Positions 40,907 through 50,723 of a DNA stretch of 64,000 nucleotides are shown in pieces. The stretch is from contig NZ_JOEZ01000018.1 of the NCBI RefSeq assembly GCF_000721175.1, positions 147,829 through 211,828 on the forward strand. The letters are read 5' to 3'. Below the pieces are notes generated by a model. That model saw only the letters and a program-made list of their open reading frames with translations. It was not told where the DNA came from and searched no databases. Each line of letters begins with the position of its first letter. Within the stretch, counting starts at the first letter, position 1. The position numbers were made by a program, and so were the translations under genes. The stretch is from Streptomyces anulatus (GTDB taxonomy: Bacteria > Actinomycetota > Actinomycetes > Streptomycetales > Streptomycetaceae).

Positions 40907-43900
40907 ATGGACCCCAGACAGGAACTCGTCTCCTACCTGCACCGCCGACTCGTCGGTCCTGCCTCCGGCGAGAACGAGCTGCTCGACGCGCCGCCCGACC
41001 GTGAGTACCTGATGGGCACTCTGTATCCGCAGGAGGCCGATCTGCAGAGGCAGTTGGACCTCGCAGCGGAGGAGCTCGACGGCACCGGCACGGAGGGCGG
41101 CGCCGAGGACACGGCGCCCGCGGCGGACCCCGTGCCCGAGTCCAACTCCTGGCTGCCGTCCTCGCTCGGCCTCAGCTTCTACACCGACGCCACGACCGTC
41201 GACATCCGCTGCGCCGGAGCCCGCTACAGGACTCTCGCCGCCACCGGGGGGCGGGGCCGCCGCTGGGAACGCGTCCCGCTGCCCGAGGAGACCCACGCGC
41301 TCGGACCCGACCGGGACCACGTCCCCGTGCTCGACGGACGTGCCGAGATCCGCATCCGCAGGCGCGCCTTCGGCTCCGGACAGCTCGTCACCGTAGCTCT
41401 GGTCAACACCGCCCACCACGAACAGGCGCTCGGCAAGGCCGCGCAATGGGACCGGATGCTCTTCCAGGTCGAACTGGAAGCGCGGCCCGCGGACGGCGAT
41501 GTGCTGCCCTACCCGAGCGTGCGACTGGCCAGCCGTGACCCGGAGGAACAGGAACTGCGCCTGCAGTACCGGCACGTCCGCACACACGCCGTCGGACACG
41601 GCTGCGCGGTCGAGGAACGATATGCCTCGCACGACGAGCACGACGAGCACGACGAGCACGACGAGCACGACGAGCGCGGCGAACGGGTGGTAGTGGCTGT
41701 CAAGGCCGCCGTCATGCCCGAGGCCGAGGTCAGCGCCGTACGGGCGGCCGGCTTCACCGGATCGCCCGTACTGAACGTGCTCCACCTCGCCGACCCCGCC
41801 GTGCCCCTCGCCCGACTTCACGAGGAGCTCGCGGAGTTCGCCGCCGACTACCGAGCCTGGTACGTGGGACAGCTGAACACCGAGGTCCCCGCCTGGGGCC
41901 GAGAAGCCGCCGACCGCGTCCTGGCCCGCATCAACGCCGCCGTCACCCGGATCGAGTCCGGCGTCCGAACCCTCTGCGATCCGGCGCGGCCCGAGCTGCT
42001 GCACGCCTTCCGTACCGCGAACCGCGCGATGGCCCTCCAGATGCGGCACTCCGCCCGCGATCAGGCAGGTGAACGCCGCGCCCGCCGCGACGCGGTGCTC
42101 CTCGACCCGGAGCCGAGCCCGGATGCCGTATGGCGGCCTTTCCAGCTGGCGTTCTTCCTGCTCGCCCTGGACGGCGTGGCCAACCCCCGGCACCGCGACC
42201 GGGCGACGGCCGACCTGATCTGGTTCCCGACCGGCGGCGGAAAGACGGAGGCCTACCTCCTGCTGGCCGCGTTCGCCATGGTGCTCCGCCGGGGCGAGGA
42301 GGGCGGTGGGGGCACCGCGGTGCTGAGCCGCTACACCCTGAGCCTGCTCACCACCCAGCAGTTCCAACGCGCGGCCACCACCATCTGCGCTCTGGAGACG
42401 CTGCGCCGCGCCGACCCGGCACCCTACGGTGACGAGCCGTTCTCCATCGGCCTGTGGGTGGGCGAGGCCACCTCCCCGAACTCGTACGAGAACGCAACCG
42501 CGGTCTTCGACGACGTGCGCGGTGCCGCCCGGCCCGACGACGTCTTCATCCTCGACCGCTGCCCGTGGTGCGGCACACGCATCATGCCCGCCCACAAGTC
42601 GCCCGACATCGGGGACTACGGAGTACGCGCCACCGCCGACTCGTTCACCTTCTACTGCCCGCGCGAGGAGTGCGCCTTCCACGACGCGCTGCCCGTCGCC
42701 GTCGTCGACGAGCAGCTGTACGACCGGCCGCCCACCTTCGTCCTGGGCACCGTGGACAAGTTCGCCCGGCTCGCATGGGAACCGCGCTCGGGACGGCTGT
42801 TCGGCGCGGGAACCGCGAACCTGCCGCCGTCCCTCGTCATCCAGGACGAACTGCACCTGCTCACCGGACCGCTCGGCACCACCGTCGGGCTGTACGAGGC
42901 GGCGGTGCTCGGGCTGTGCACCACCCGCGACGGCATCGGACCCAAGGTCGTGGCGTCCACGGCGACGATCCGCCGCTCCGGCGAGCAGATCCGGGCCCTC
43001 TACGGCAGCGACGCCCAGCTCTTCCCGCCCGCCGGAGTCGACGCCCGGTACTCCTACTTCGCCGAACCCGACACGTCCCGGCCCGGCCGCCGCTACCTCG
43101 GCGTCATGGCCCAGGGACACACGGCGGGTCGCGCCGCCGTCGCCACCGCCGCCGCGATGCTCCAGGGCGCCCACGAACTCCCGGAGGAACATCGAGACGC
43201 CTACTGGACGCTGGTCGCCTACCACCACAGCCTCCGCGAACTCGGCCGTACGGTGACCGCCGCGGCCGATGACATCCCCGCACAGCTCACAGGCCTGGAT
43301 TCGGGGTCGGGAATCCGGGGACTGGCGGACCACCAGGTGCAGGAACTCACCAGCAACCTGCCGCGCGCCGAACAGCCCGTCCTCCTCGACCGGCTCGAAA
43401 AGCCCTGGTCCGACACTCAGTCGGTGTCGTTCCTGCCCTGCACCAACATGCTGTCCGTCGGCATCGACGTGAAGCGGCTCGCGCTGATGCTCATGCAGGG
43501 GCAGCCCAAGACCACGGCCGAATACATCCAGGCCACGAGCCGGGTCGGCCGGCACACCGTGCCCGGTCTCGTCGTCACCTTCTTCAACGCCACCCGCCCC
43601 AGGGACCGGTCGCACTACGAGACCTTCGACGTGTACCACCGCTCGCTCTACCGGCACGTCGAACCGACGAGCGTCACCCCCTGGTCCGTGCCCTCACGTC
43701 GGCGCGCCCTGCACGCCGCGCTGGTCATCCTCGTACGCCACCGCCTCGGCCTCGCCGCCGAGAACCAGGCCGGGCACATCCTCGACCGGCTGCCCGAAGT
43801 GGAAGCCCTCGGCGGGCAGCTGGCGGAACGGGCCGCCGCCGGTGAACCGTATGCCGCCGACGCCGTGCGCAAGGAGGTCGCGGAACTCCTCGCCGACTGG

Positions 43901-44080
43901 GAGGACGCCGCGCGCGAGGCCCGCAAGAACGGCCGCGAGCTGTACTACCGCAGCCAGGGCAAGGGACAGTCCAATCTGATCAAGAGCTTCGAACAACGCT
44001 ACGGCCTGTGGGAGACACCGAACTCCATGCGCAACGTCGACCGGGAATGCCAGGTGATGGTGAAGGGGGCCGACCTGTGA
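40907..44080 (+). CDS. drmA: DrmA, DISARM helicase
   Basis: A 1057-residue superfamily 2 helicase. Motifs: Walker A WFPTGGGKTEAYL (about 441), a four-Cys zinc segment (CPWCGTRI and CPREECAF), motif II LVIQDELHLLTGPLGTTVGLYE (about 645), ASTATIRR, and motif VI IQATSRVGRHTVPG (about 878). The DELHLLTGPLGT segment is characteristic of DrmA. In DISARM, DrmA works with DrmB to bind and block incoming phage DNA. A run of HDE triplets at about 242-256 is an unusual insertion. The ATG follows CAGGAG and its stop overlaps drmB's GTG. Confidence 0.9.
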   Translation: MDPRQELVSYLHRRLVGPASGENELLDAPPDREYLMGTLYPQEADLQRQLDLAAEELDGTGTEGGAEDTAPAADPVPESNSWLPSSLGLSFYTDATTVDIRCAGARYRTLAATGGRGRRWERVPLPEETHALGPDRDHVPVLDGRAEIRIRRRAFGSGQLVTVALVNTAHHEQALGKAAQWDRMLFQVELEARPADGDVLPYPSVRLASRDPEEQELRLQYRHVRTHAVGHGCAVEERYASHDEHDEHDEHDEHDERGERVVVAVKAAVMPEAEVSAVRAAGFTGSPVLNVLHLADPAVPLARLHEELAEFAADYRAWYVGQLNTEVPAWGREAADRVLARINAAVTRIESGVRTLCDPARPELLHAFRTANRAMALQMRHSARDQAGERRARRDAVLLDPEPSPDAVWRPFQLAFFLLALDGVANPRHRDRATADLIWFPTGGGKTEAYLLLAAFAMVLRRGEEGGGGTAVLSRYTLSLLTTQQFQRAATTICALETLRRADPAPYGDEPFSIGLWVGEATSPNSYENATAVFDDVRGAARPDDVFILDRCPWCGTRIMPAHKSPDIGDYGVRATADSFTFYCPREECAFHDALPVAVVDEQLYDRPPTFVLGTVDKFARLAWEPRSGRLFGAGTANLPPSLVIQDELHLLTGPLGTTVGLYEAAVLGLCTTRDGIGPKVVASTATIRRSGEQIRALYGSDAQLFPPAGVDARYSYFAEPDTSRPGRRYLGVMAQGHTAGRAAVATAAAMLQGAHELPEEHRDAYWTLVAYHHSLRELGRTVTAAADDIPAQLTGLDSGSGIRGLADHQVQELTSNLPRAEQPVLLDRLEKPWSDTQSVSFLPCTNMLSVGIDVKRLALMLMQGQPKTTAEYIQATSRVGRHTVPGLVVTFFNATRPRDRSHYETFDVYHRSLYRHVEPTSVTPWSVPSRRRALHAALVILVRHRLGLAAENQAGHILDRLPEVEALGGQLAERAAAGEPYAADAVRKEVAELLADWEDAAREARKNGRELYYRSQGKGQSNLIKSFEQRYGLWETPNSMRNVDRECQVMVKGADL
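41630..41674 (+). repeat. Five tandem copies of CACGACGAG
   Basis: A perfect 9-base repeat inside drmA encoding (His-Asp-Glu)5, an acidic metal-binding-like tract in a surface-loop position before the helicase motor. Confidence 0.95.
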
Positions 44081-45930
44081 GCCGAACACTCCGTGTACGC
44101 CAGTCGCAGACCGTTCTGCCGTTCGGCGTCGGGGCCGTCTTCGACATCCAGGGCGAGTCGTTCGTCGCCACGGGCATCGGCGACTGGCCGCAGAAGGCCA
44201 GACAGCGCGTCGAGTCGCCCCGGCTCGCGGCCCGTCTCGGCGTCACCGGCTTCTACGCCGCGCCCCCCACGGCCAACGACCGCTTCGACACACCCGACGC
44301 TCCCGGAGCCCCCTACATCCGCTTCCCGTCCTGGCTGTTCTGCGGGGCCTGCCGCCGTATGAAGCGGTGGCGCATCGCCGATGAGAAGCCGGGTCAGCCG
44401 CCCCGCTGCCCGTCCTGCTCACCCGGCCGGACCCTCGCCCCCATACGGTTCGTCCAGATCTGCGCGGCCGGTCACCTCGGCGACGTCGACTGGTGGTTCT
44501 GGGCACACTCGCGGCGAGAAGCAGGCGAACGGCGGCAGTGCGGCGAACGTGAGAAGCTCCGCTTCCTCGTGTCCGAGCGCGCCTCCGGCCTCGAAGCGCT
44601 CTCCGTCACGTGCACGGCCAAGGGGTGCGGGGCCTCCCGCGACCTGCTCGACATCCTCGGCACGCACGGCATGCGCTGTTCGGGACGTAACCCCTGGCAG
44701 CGGGCCAACGAAGCCACAGAGTGCGTCATGCCCGTACAGATCGTGCAGCGCACAGCGGGCAACCTGTACTACCCGGTGGTGCACTCGGCGCTCGACATCC
44801 CCGAGTCGGACGCGCCTGCCTCGCACGGAGACGAGGAACGCGCCGGACGCGTACGCGAGCACGACCTGTGGGTGTCGCTCTGCCGGGTCGCCGGCACCCC
44901 GCGCGCCGACGTCTTCCGCACGATGATCCAGGAGGACACCGGCGCCGAAGACCGGCTTCTCGACGCCCTGCTCGCCGAGGAGACCGGGCAGCCCCTGCCC
45001 GTCGCATCGTCCGACCCGGCAACGGCGCCCGCCCGCCCCGACCTCAGTCGCGAGGAGTGGGTCGCCTTCACCGCACCGGCCCCGCCCGCCACCCGGGACT
45101 TCGCACTGCGCGGGACCACCCTCGGACTCGCACAGGAGACCGCCGAACCCTGGGCCGGCCTGCACCGCCGCATCGGCCGGATCGTGCTCGCCGACCGATT
45201 GCGCGAGGTGCGCGCACTGTCCGGCTTCAGCCGGGTCTCCCCGGACGCGTCCCTCGTCCCCGCCGACACCGCCCGGCGCCTGAAATGGCTCCCTGCCGTC
45301 GAAGTCTTCGGCGAGGGCATCCTCCTCACCCTCGACAAGGACGAACTCACCTCCTGGGAAGGCGCCCCAGAGGTGTGCCGGCGGGTCGCGGGCATGCGCG
45401 CCGACCTCGACCGGTCCTTTCAGAAGGAACGGCTCCAAGCCCTGACCGGGGAAGAACTCTCCCCGCGTTTCGTCCTCCTGCACACACTGGCCCACCTGCT
45501 GATCCGCCAGCTGTCCTTCGAATCCGGCTACACGACTGCCAGCCTGCGCGAACGCGTGTACGCACGCCCCGAGCAGGACCAGTACGGCATCCTCGTCTAC
45601 ACCGCCGCGGGCGACGCCGCAGGCACCCTCGGCGGGCTCGTGCAGCAGGGCGAGCCGCCGCGTCTCGCCGAGACCCTGCTGCGGATGACCGAAGCCGCCG
45701 CCTGGTGCTCCGCCGACCCTCTGTGCGCCGAACACACCGGCCAGGGCTTCGGCAACCTCAATCGCGCGGCTTGCCATGCCTGCGCCCTGCTGCCCGAGAC
45801 GAGCTGCGAGACCGGCAACACCCTTCTCGACCGCGCTCTCGTCGTCGGCGGCGAACAGGTGCCCGGCTATCTGGAGGCGATCGTCACGACCGCCCGGAAC
45901 GCCGCGGTGGACGCCCTGGAGGAGATGTGA
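44077..45930 (+). CDS. drmB: DrmB, DUF1998 protein of DISARM
   Basis: A 617-residue protein, usual DrmB length. It opens with RVRQSQTVLPFGVGAVFDIQGES, has early Cys pairs (CGACRRMKRW, CPSC) of a zinc site, and ends with the DUF1998 block LLHTLAHLLIRQLSFESGYTTASLRERVY and a further Cys-rich stretch. It partners DrmA in the DISARM complex. The GTG start overlaps the drmA stop (GTGA). Confidence 0.88.
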   Translation: MSRTLRVRQSQTVLPFGVGAVFDIQGESFVATGIGDWPQKARQRVESPRLAARLGVTGFYAAPPTANDRFDTPDAPGAPYIRFPSWLFCGACRRMKRWRIADEKPGQPPRCPSCSPGRTLAPIRFVQICAAGHLGDVDWWFWAHSRREAGERRQCGEREKLRFLVSERASGLEALSVTCTAKGCGASRDLLDILGTHGMRCSGRNPWQRANEATECVMPVQIVQRTAGNLYYPVVHSALDIPESDAPASHGDEERAGRVREHDLWVSLCRVAGTPRADVFRTMIQEDTGAEDRLLDALLAEETGQPLPVASSDPATAPARPDLSREEWVAFTAPAPPATRDFALRGTTLGLAQETAEPWAGLHRRIGRIVLADRLREVRALSGFSRVSPDASLVPADTARRLKWLPAVEVFGEGILLTLDKDELTSWEGAPEVCRRVAGMRADLDRSFQKERLQALTGEELSPRFVLLHTLAHLLIRQLSFESGYTTASLRERVYARPEQDQYGILVYTAAGDAAGTLGGLVQQGEPPRLAETLLRMTEAAAWCSADPLCAEHTGQGFGNLNRAACHACALLPETSCETGNTLLDRALVVGGEQVPGYLEAIVTTARNAAVDALEEM

Positions 45931-47018
45931 CCCTCACCTACCTCGACCTCGTACCGGAGCAGCGCGCCTGCCTCGAAGGCCTCCCCTTCGACGGCAATCA
46001 CCTGATCAGTGGTCCGCCGGGCAGCGGCAAGAGCCTCCTGGCGGTCCAACGGGCCATCATGCTCGCCCTCACCGGAACCCCGGCAGTCCTGTTGACCCGG
46101 TCCAATCTGCTCCGCCAGTCACTGGCCGCGACCGTCCACGCGCTCGGACCGGCGGACCGCGGCGTGCGCGTGGCGACCGCACACGCGTGGCTCACCGAGT
46201 GGTACGGCGGACAGCCCCCACGCGGCACCGACGGCTGGTTCGACTGGCCCGACCTCTACGACCGTGCCGGGGAGACCGGCCCGGTGCCCGGACTCACCCT
46301 GGTCGTCGACGAAGGCCAGGACCTGCCCCCGGAGTTCTATCGCCTCTGCCGTCTGCTCGGAGCCCGAACGACGGTGTTCGCGGACGAATGCCAGCGGCTG
46401 ACCGACGCCAACTCCACGCTCACCGAGATCGCCGGGCGTCTGGGCCGCTGCACACGCCTCGCACTTGAGGGCAACCATCGCAACACACGCCAGATCGCGT
46501 CCTTCGCCGCCCACTTCCACACGGGGGCCGGCCTGCCCGCCCTCCCGGAACGCGAGGGGCCGCCCCCGCGACTGCACCGCCTGCCGCCCGGAGGCGCAGC
46601 CGACCTGCTGATCCTTCTGGCACAGAGGCGCCCGCAGCAGAGCATCGGCGTCATCGTGAACTCCACGCACATCCAGTTCTCACTGCTCGGCAGTCTGGAG
46701 CGCAGAGCACCCCGGCTCAAGCCACAGCTGTACACCTCCCGGGCCCGAGCGGCACAAGGCCGCTACCGCACGCTGGACCTCGGCCGCCCGGGGATCGTGC
46801 TCGTCCACCGGGCGAGCGCCAAAGGGCTGGGATTCGACACCGTCGTCATCCCCGACACGCATACGGACGCGGCGTTCGATCCCACTTCGGCTGCCCTGCG
46901 CATGACCTATTACGTGCTGGCAACCCGGGCACGACATGAACTCCATCTGGCATACGAGGGAGAAGCGGAGCCACCGTTGTGCGCTCAGATGGGGCCCGGT
47001 GACCTGCTGCGCGGATGA
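45927..47018 (+). CDS. Small UvrD-like SF1 helicase, last gene of the DISARM-like operon
   Basis: A 363-residue ATPase: Walker A ISGPPGSGKSLLA, motif II LVVDEGQDLPPEFY, motif III-like VFADECQRLTDANS, an arginine motif NHRNTRQIASFA, and a C-terminal IVLVHRASAKGLGFDTVVIPD with MTYYVLATRARHELHL. This is a minimal superfamily 1 core without accessory domains. The GTG start overlaps the drmB stop (GTGA), so it belongs to the operon. It is not one of the standard DISARM genes I know; drmC (a phospholipase-D-type nuclease) is absent and this gene sits where drmC might be. Confidence 0.8.
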   Translation: MTLTYLDLVPEQRACLEGLPFDGNHLISGPPGSGKSLLAVQRAIMLALTGTPAVLLTRSNLLRQSLAATVHALGPADRGVRVATAHAWLTEWYGGQPPRGTDGWFDWPDLYDRAGETGPVPGLTLVVDEGQDLPPEFYRLCRLLGARTTVFADECQRLTDANSTLTEIAGRLGRCTRLALEGNHRNTRQIASFAAHFHTGAGLPALPEREGPPPRLHRLPPGGAADLLILLAQRRPQQSIGVIVNSTHIQFSLLGSLERRAPRLKPQLYTSRARAAQGRYRTLDLGRPGIVLVHRASAKGLGFDTVVIPDTHTDAAFDPTSAALRMTYYVLATRARHELHLAYEGEAEPPLCAQMGPGDLLRG

Positions 47019-47552
47019 CGAAGTCCATGGAGGCGTGCCGGCCCTGCGCGGTCAGCCGACGTCGATCACGACCTTGCCCTGCGCGGTGCCACGCCCGACG
47101 GCCCCACGGGCGCCGGCGACGTCGTCGAGGGTGAAGTGCGGGGGGGCGAGCACGGGCTTGAGACCCCCCGCCTCGGCCGAGGCACGGGCTTGAGAGCCCC
47201 CGCCCCGGCCGAGGGCGGCCGCTCGCTCATGACGTCGCCGTGGTGCTCCCGCCCGCTCCCGGTCGCAGGGCCGGCCGGGTGAAGACGCCGGAGCAGGTCG
47301 CCCCACAGAAGGACAAGGGCGCGATCCTGTGGGTTCCCCGGTCCAGCGCGCCCACGACGCGACCCGGGCGAGCAGGCACCACCTGAAGGCGGGTGGTTTC
47401 CCCGGCGTCCGTCAGCCGTGAAGCCCGCCGCAAGCCGCGCACAGCCCGGACGCGAAGGCTCCGTACGGCCCAGGTGCAGTGGTGGCCCGTGCAGGAACGG
47501 ACGACATTTGGCGAGGTGCTGTTTCCACGGGAACCGAGAACGGAGCAAGTCC
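47019..47552. other. Right margin of the defence island, degenerate sequence
   Basis: About 530 bp. The left part contains the quinone-oxidoreductase tail fragment and an imperfect 33-base tandem duplication (47150-47182 and 47182-47214, sharing GCACGGGCTTGAGA and CGGCCGAGG). The rest has no credible gene on either strand. Confidence 0.5.
47052..47170 (-). pseudogene. C-terminal fragment of a zinc-type quinone oxidoreductase
   Basis: The last 38 codons of the minus frame read GLKPVLAPPHFTLDDVAGA, then a few residues, then GKVVIDVG and stop. This is the usual C-terminus of medium-chain NADPH:quinone oxidoreductases. The other 90% of the gene is missing. Confidence 0.65.
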
Positions 47553-49133
47553 TTGCAGCAGGCCACACGGACCTCGCAATCCATTTCGACTCCAGAGCAG
47601 GTTGAGACGCACCTGGGTACTTTGGAGTTTCCGCTCGGTATTCCCACCGAAGAGACCGCGAAGCGCGTCTACGACCACGTGGACCACGTGCACGCGGTCA
47701 GCGCCTTTCTCGACGCGTACTCCGGTGTCAGCATGTGGGCGTTCCGCAGGGGATTTCTCGCAGCGGGGATCCAGGACCACGACGTCATGATCTGCTCGGA
47801 GTTCATGGATCCGAAGAGCCTGGTGCTCACCGGAAACGCGGACACCGTCTATTTCGTGACGTTCCTCGACCTGACCGAGGGGCCCATGGTCGTGGAAATG
47901 CCCCCACGCACCCTCAGTTTCGTCAACGACATGTGGTTCGGCTGGGTCGTGGACCCCGGTCTGCCCGGACCCGATCGCGGGGTGGGCGGCAGGTACCTCT
48001 TCGTGCCACCCGGATATGAGGGCCCGCTGCCCGAGGACGGGTTCTTCACGTGCCGGGCGCGCACCACGCGGCTGGTCCTGGGCGGGCGGGCGTTCCTGGA
48101 GGGCGACGACCCGAAGCCGGTGGCCGAGCGCATCAAGGAGGGGCTGCGCCTCTACCGCTACGTCCCGGGACTGTACGGAACGAGTCTCGCGGAGATCGTC
48201 ACCGGTGGCACGGCCCCGCCGCTGCCGTGGACCGCGGAGACATGGACCGCCGCGCTCCAGGAACCCGCCCCGCCCCGCTTCGTCGAAGGCACCGGACTCT
48301 CCATGAACACGGTCCCGCCCTCGGACGCGACGTACTTCGACTTCGCGAGTGAACTGGTCCATGACCAGCCGGCGGAGGCGCTCGATCCCGAGATCGCCGG
48401 TGCTCTCGCCGCGATCGGGATCGTCAAGGGCAAACCCTTCCAGCCGGACGCTCGTATGAAGAAGATCCTCACCGAAGCGGCCGCGGTGGGGAACGCCACG
48501 GCCCGCACGCTCGCCGTCCTCCCGCGACCGGCGGAGGGAGCGCACTACTACGGCGCCTCCTCCCAGTGGCTCAACGGCCTGATGGCATCAGGCTACGACT
48601 TCATGACCCCACCGGCGAGGGTCACCGACACGGGCGTCGAGCCCTGCCCGAGCGACGGCGCCCGGAAGCTCAACCTGCGGGCCTGGTGGTGGTACTTGGC
48701 CGTGGGCATCAGCCCGGCGTTCTCGACGGCGCTGACCGGTATCGGCTCGCAGTATGTGTTCGCGTTCGCCGACCGGGACGGCCGGCCCCTCGACGGCGGC
48801 AGGAACTACCGTCTGGTGCTGCCGCCGGACATCCCCGCCGCCAGGTTCTGGTCGTGCACCGTGTACGACAACCAGACGCGCTCGATGCTCGACACGCCGC
48901 AACGATTCCCCCGGGCCGGCAGCCAGGCCTACCCGAGCCCGGCAGCGATCGCTGATGCCGACGGCACGACGACGGTCCACTTCGGGCCCGACCGGCCCGA
49001 CGGCGTGCCGGAAGGCAACTGGATCCAGACGATGCCGGACAAGGGATGGTTTCCGGTCCTGCGGCTCTACAGTCCCCTTCAGCCGTTCTTCGACAGGACC
49101 TGGCGGCCGGGCGAGATCGAGGCGGTTGACTGA
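47553..49133 (+). CDS. DUF1254/DUF1214 protein
   Basis: A 526-residue protein with the two-part DUF1254 (N-terminal, about 35-165: MSMWAFRRGF-like segment, VLTGNADTVYFVTFLDL) and DUF1214 (C-terminal, about 400-520: YVFAFADRDGRPLDGGRNYRL, FWSCTVYDNQTRSMLDTPQ, GNWIQTMPDKGWFPVLRLY) architecture. The biochemical role of the family is unknown. TTG 47553 has CGGAG seven bases upstream; the longer frame from 47418 adds Arg/Cys-rich leader. It is the first intact gene beyond the defence island. Confidence 0.8.
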   Translation: MQQATRTSQSISTPEQVETHLGTLEFPLGIPTEETAKRVYDHVDHVHAVSAFLDAYSGVSMWAFRRGFLAAGIQDHDVMICSEFMDPKSLVLTGNADTVYFVTFLDLTEGPMVVEMPPRTLSFVNDMWFGWVVDPGLPGPDRGVGGRYLFVPPGYEGPLPEDGFFTCRARTTRLVLGGRAFLEGDDPKPVAERIKEGLRLYRYVPGLYGTSLAEIVTGGTAPPLPWTAETWTAALQEPAPPRFVEGTGLSMNTVPPSDATYFDFASELVHDQPAEALDPEIAGALAAIGIVKGKPFQPDARMKKILTEAAAVGNATARTLAVLPRPAEGAHYYGASSQWLNGLMASGYDFMTPPARVTDTGVEPCPSDGARKLNLRAWWWYLAVGISPAFSTALTGIGSQYVFAFADRDGRPLDGGRNYRLVLPPDIPAARFWSCTVYDNQTRSMLDTPQRFPRAGSQAYPSPAAIADADGTTTVHFGPDRPDGVPEGNWIQTMPDKGWFPVLRLYSPLQPFFDRTWRPGEIEAVD

Positions 49134-49151
49134 TCGCGGCGTGCGGCTGCG

Positions 49152-49316
49152 GTGATCCGAAGGCGCGAGGAGCCGGAGTACATCCTCGCCCGCACCGGCC
49201 GATCACCGCGCTTCGCGGCCGGCAACGACGACGTGGACATCGACATCGAGATGCTGCGATCTCCTCAGTTCGCCCTCCTCGTCGTGCACGACGACGACGA
49301 GCGGGAGTGCGCCTGA
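49152..49316 (+). pseudogene. C-terminal fragment of a HAD-family phosphatase
   Basis: About 54 codons containing RFAAGNDDVDIDIEMLRSPQ and FALLVVHDDDERE, matching the motif IV region (GNSDxDxEML) and following strand of HAD hydrolases. The rest of the gene is absent and the fragment ends TGATG at the truncated SulP frame. Confidence 0.55.
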
Positions 49317-50707
49317 TGACGGCGGCACTGGCCCTCACGGTGGGCATCGCGGCGCGCCTGGCCGGACTGCTGCGTCTCGGTTTCCTCGCCGGTTTCATCT
49401 CCGAGCCCGTGCTGAAGGGCTTCATCGTCGGCCTGGCGCTGACGATCATCGCGGGCCAGCTGCCGAAGCTGTTCGGTGTCGAGGGCGGGTCGGGCGATTT
49501 CTTCGAGAAGATCTGGGCCCTGATCAAGGACCTCGGAGGAACCAGCGGCCTCACCGTCCTGGTCGGCATCGGCAGCCTCGCACTCATCTTTGTTCTCAAG
49601 CGGGTCGCCCCGATGATGCCCGGCTCCCTCATCGCGGTGGCGCTGGGAATCGCGGCGGCAGCGGGCTTCGGCCTGGAGGACCACGGTGTCGAGGTCGTCG
49701 GCAGCGTCGAGGCCGGCCTGCCCTCGTTCGGCTTCCCCGACGTCTCGCTCGACGACCTCGGCGACCTGGTCGCCGGGAGCGTGGGCGTGCTGCTCGTCGC
49801 CTTCGCCGAGGGACTCGGAGCGGCGAGGAACTACGCCGCCCGCGGCCACTACGAGGTCGACGCCAACAGCGAGCTGATCGGGCTCGGGGCCGCCGGCGTC
49901 GGCGCCGGTCTGTCCAGCGGCATGGTGGTCAACGGCAGCCTCTCCAAGACCGCCGTCAACTGGTCGGCGGGCGCGCGCACCCAGCTCTCGGGCATCTTCG
50001 CGGCCGCCCTGACCGTGATCACGCTCCTCTTCCTCACCGGCCTCTTCGAGAAGCTCCCCGAGGCGGTGCTCGCGGGGGTGGTGATCGCGGCGGTGGTCGA
50101 GCTGGTCGACATCCCCTCGCTGGTCTCTCTCTACCGCGTCTTCACCCGCAGGCTCGGCCAGGCCTACGGCGTCGCCGCGCGGCCCGACTTCCTCGCCGCG
50201 ATCGCGGCGATGCTCGGGGTGATGGCGTTCGACACGTTGCCCGGCCTGTTCATCGGCATCGGCGTCTCCTTGCTTCTGCTGCTCTACCGCTCCTCGCGTC
50301 CAGTCATCAGCGAGCTGGGGCAGCTGCCCGGGAACGGACACTTCGCCGCGCTCGACAGGTGCGCGGACAGCCGCAGGATCCCGGGCCTGACCGTGTTGCG
50401 CGTCGAGGGCGGCATCTACTTCGCCAACGTGGAGCGGATCCGATCCGAGGTCCGCAGGGTTGCCGCCCGGAAGGAGGTGACGGCGGTCGTGATCGACGCC
50501 GAGTCGATTCCCTTCGTCGACGTCAGCGCCGTACGCATGCTCGACAACGTGGCCGGGGAGCTCGAGGCCCTCGGAGTCCGGCTCCTGCTTGCCCGTGACA
50601 CGGGGCAGGTGAGGGACGTGTTGCGCACAGCCGAGGCCAGGGCGGAACTGAGGCGCGTATATCCCACCGTGCGGGCGGCGGTCGACGCGGCCAGGGCCGG
50701 CACGTGA
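49316..50707 (+). pseudogene. SulP-family anion transporter, 5'-truncated
   Basis: 463 residues of a SulP permease with about eight membrane helices (LGFLAGFISEPVLKGFIVGL, GVLLVAFAEGLGAARNYA, NGSLSKTAVN) and a C-terminal STAS domain (about 365-455, VEGGIYFANVERI and FVDVSAVRMLDNVA). The first 90-100 residues of the family, including the first helices and substrate-facing motif, are missing and replaced by a HAD fragment. Transport function is unlikely, although the frame itself is open. Confidence 0.75.
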
Positions 50708-50723
50708 CTCGACCTGTCGACAC

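Noticed and set aside
40688..43657. A 989-codon minus-strand frame opposite drmA
   Set aside because: drmA has clear motifs in its own frame; the antisense product has none.
22116..47018. Reading the system as BREX or Pgl
   Set aside because: There is a kinase and a PglX-like methylase, but no PglZ phosphatase, BrxC/PglY ATPase or BrxL is seen; the DrmA, DrmB and DrmD motifs fit DISARM better.
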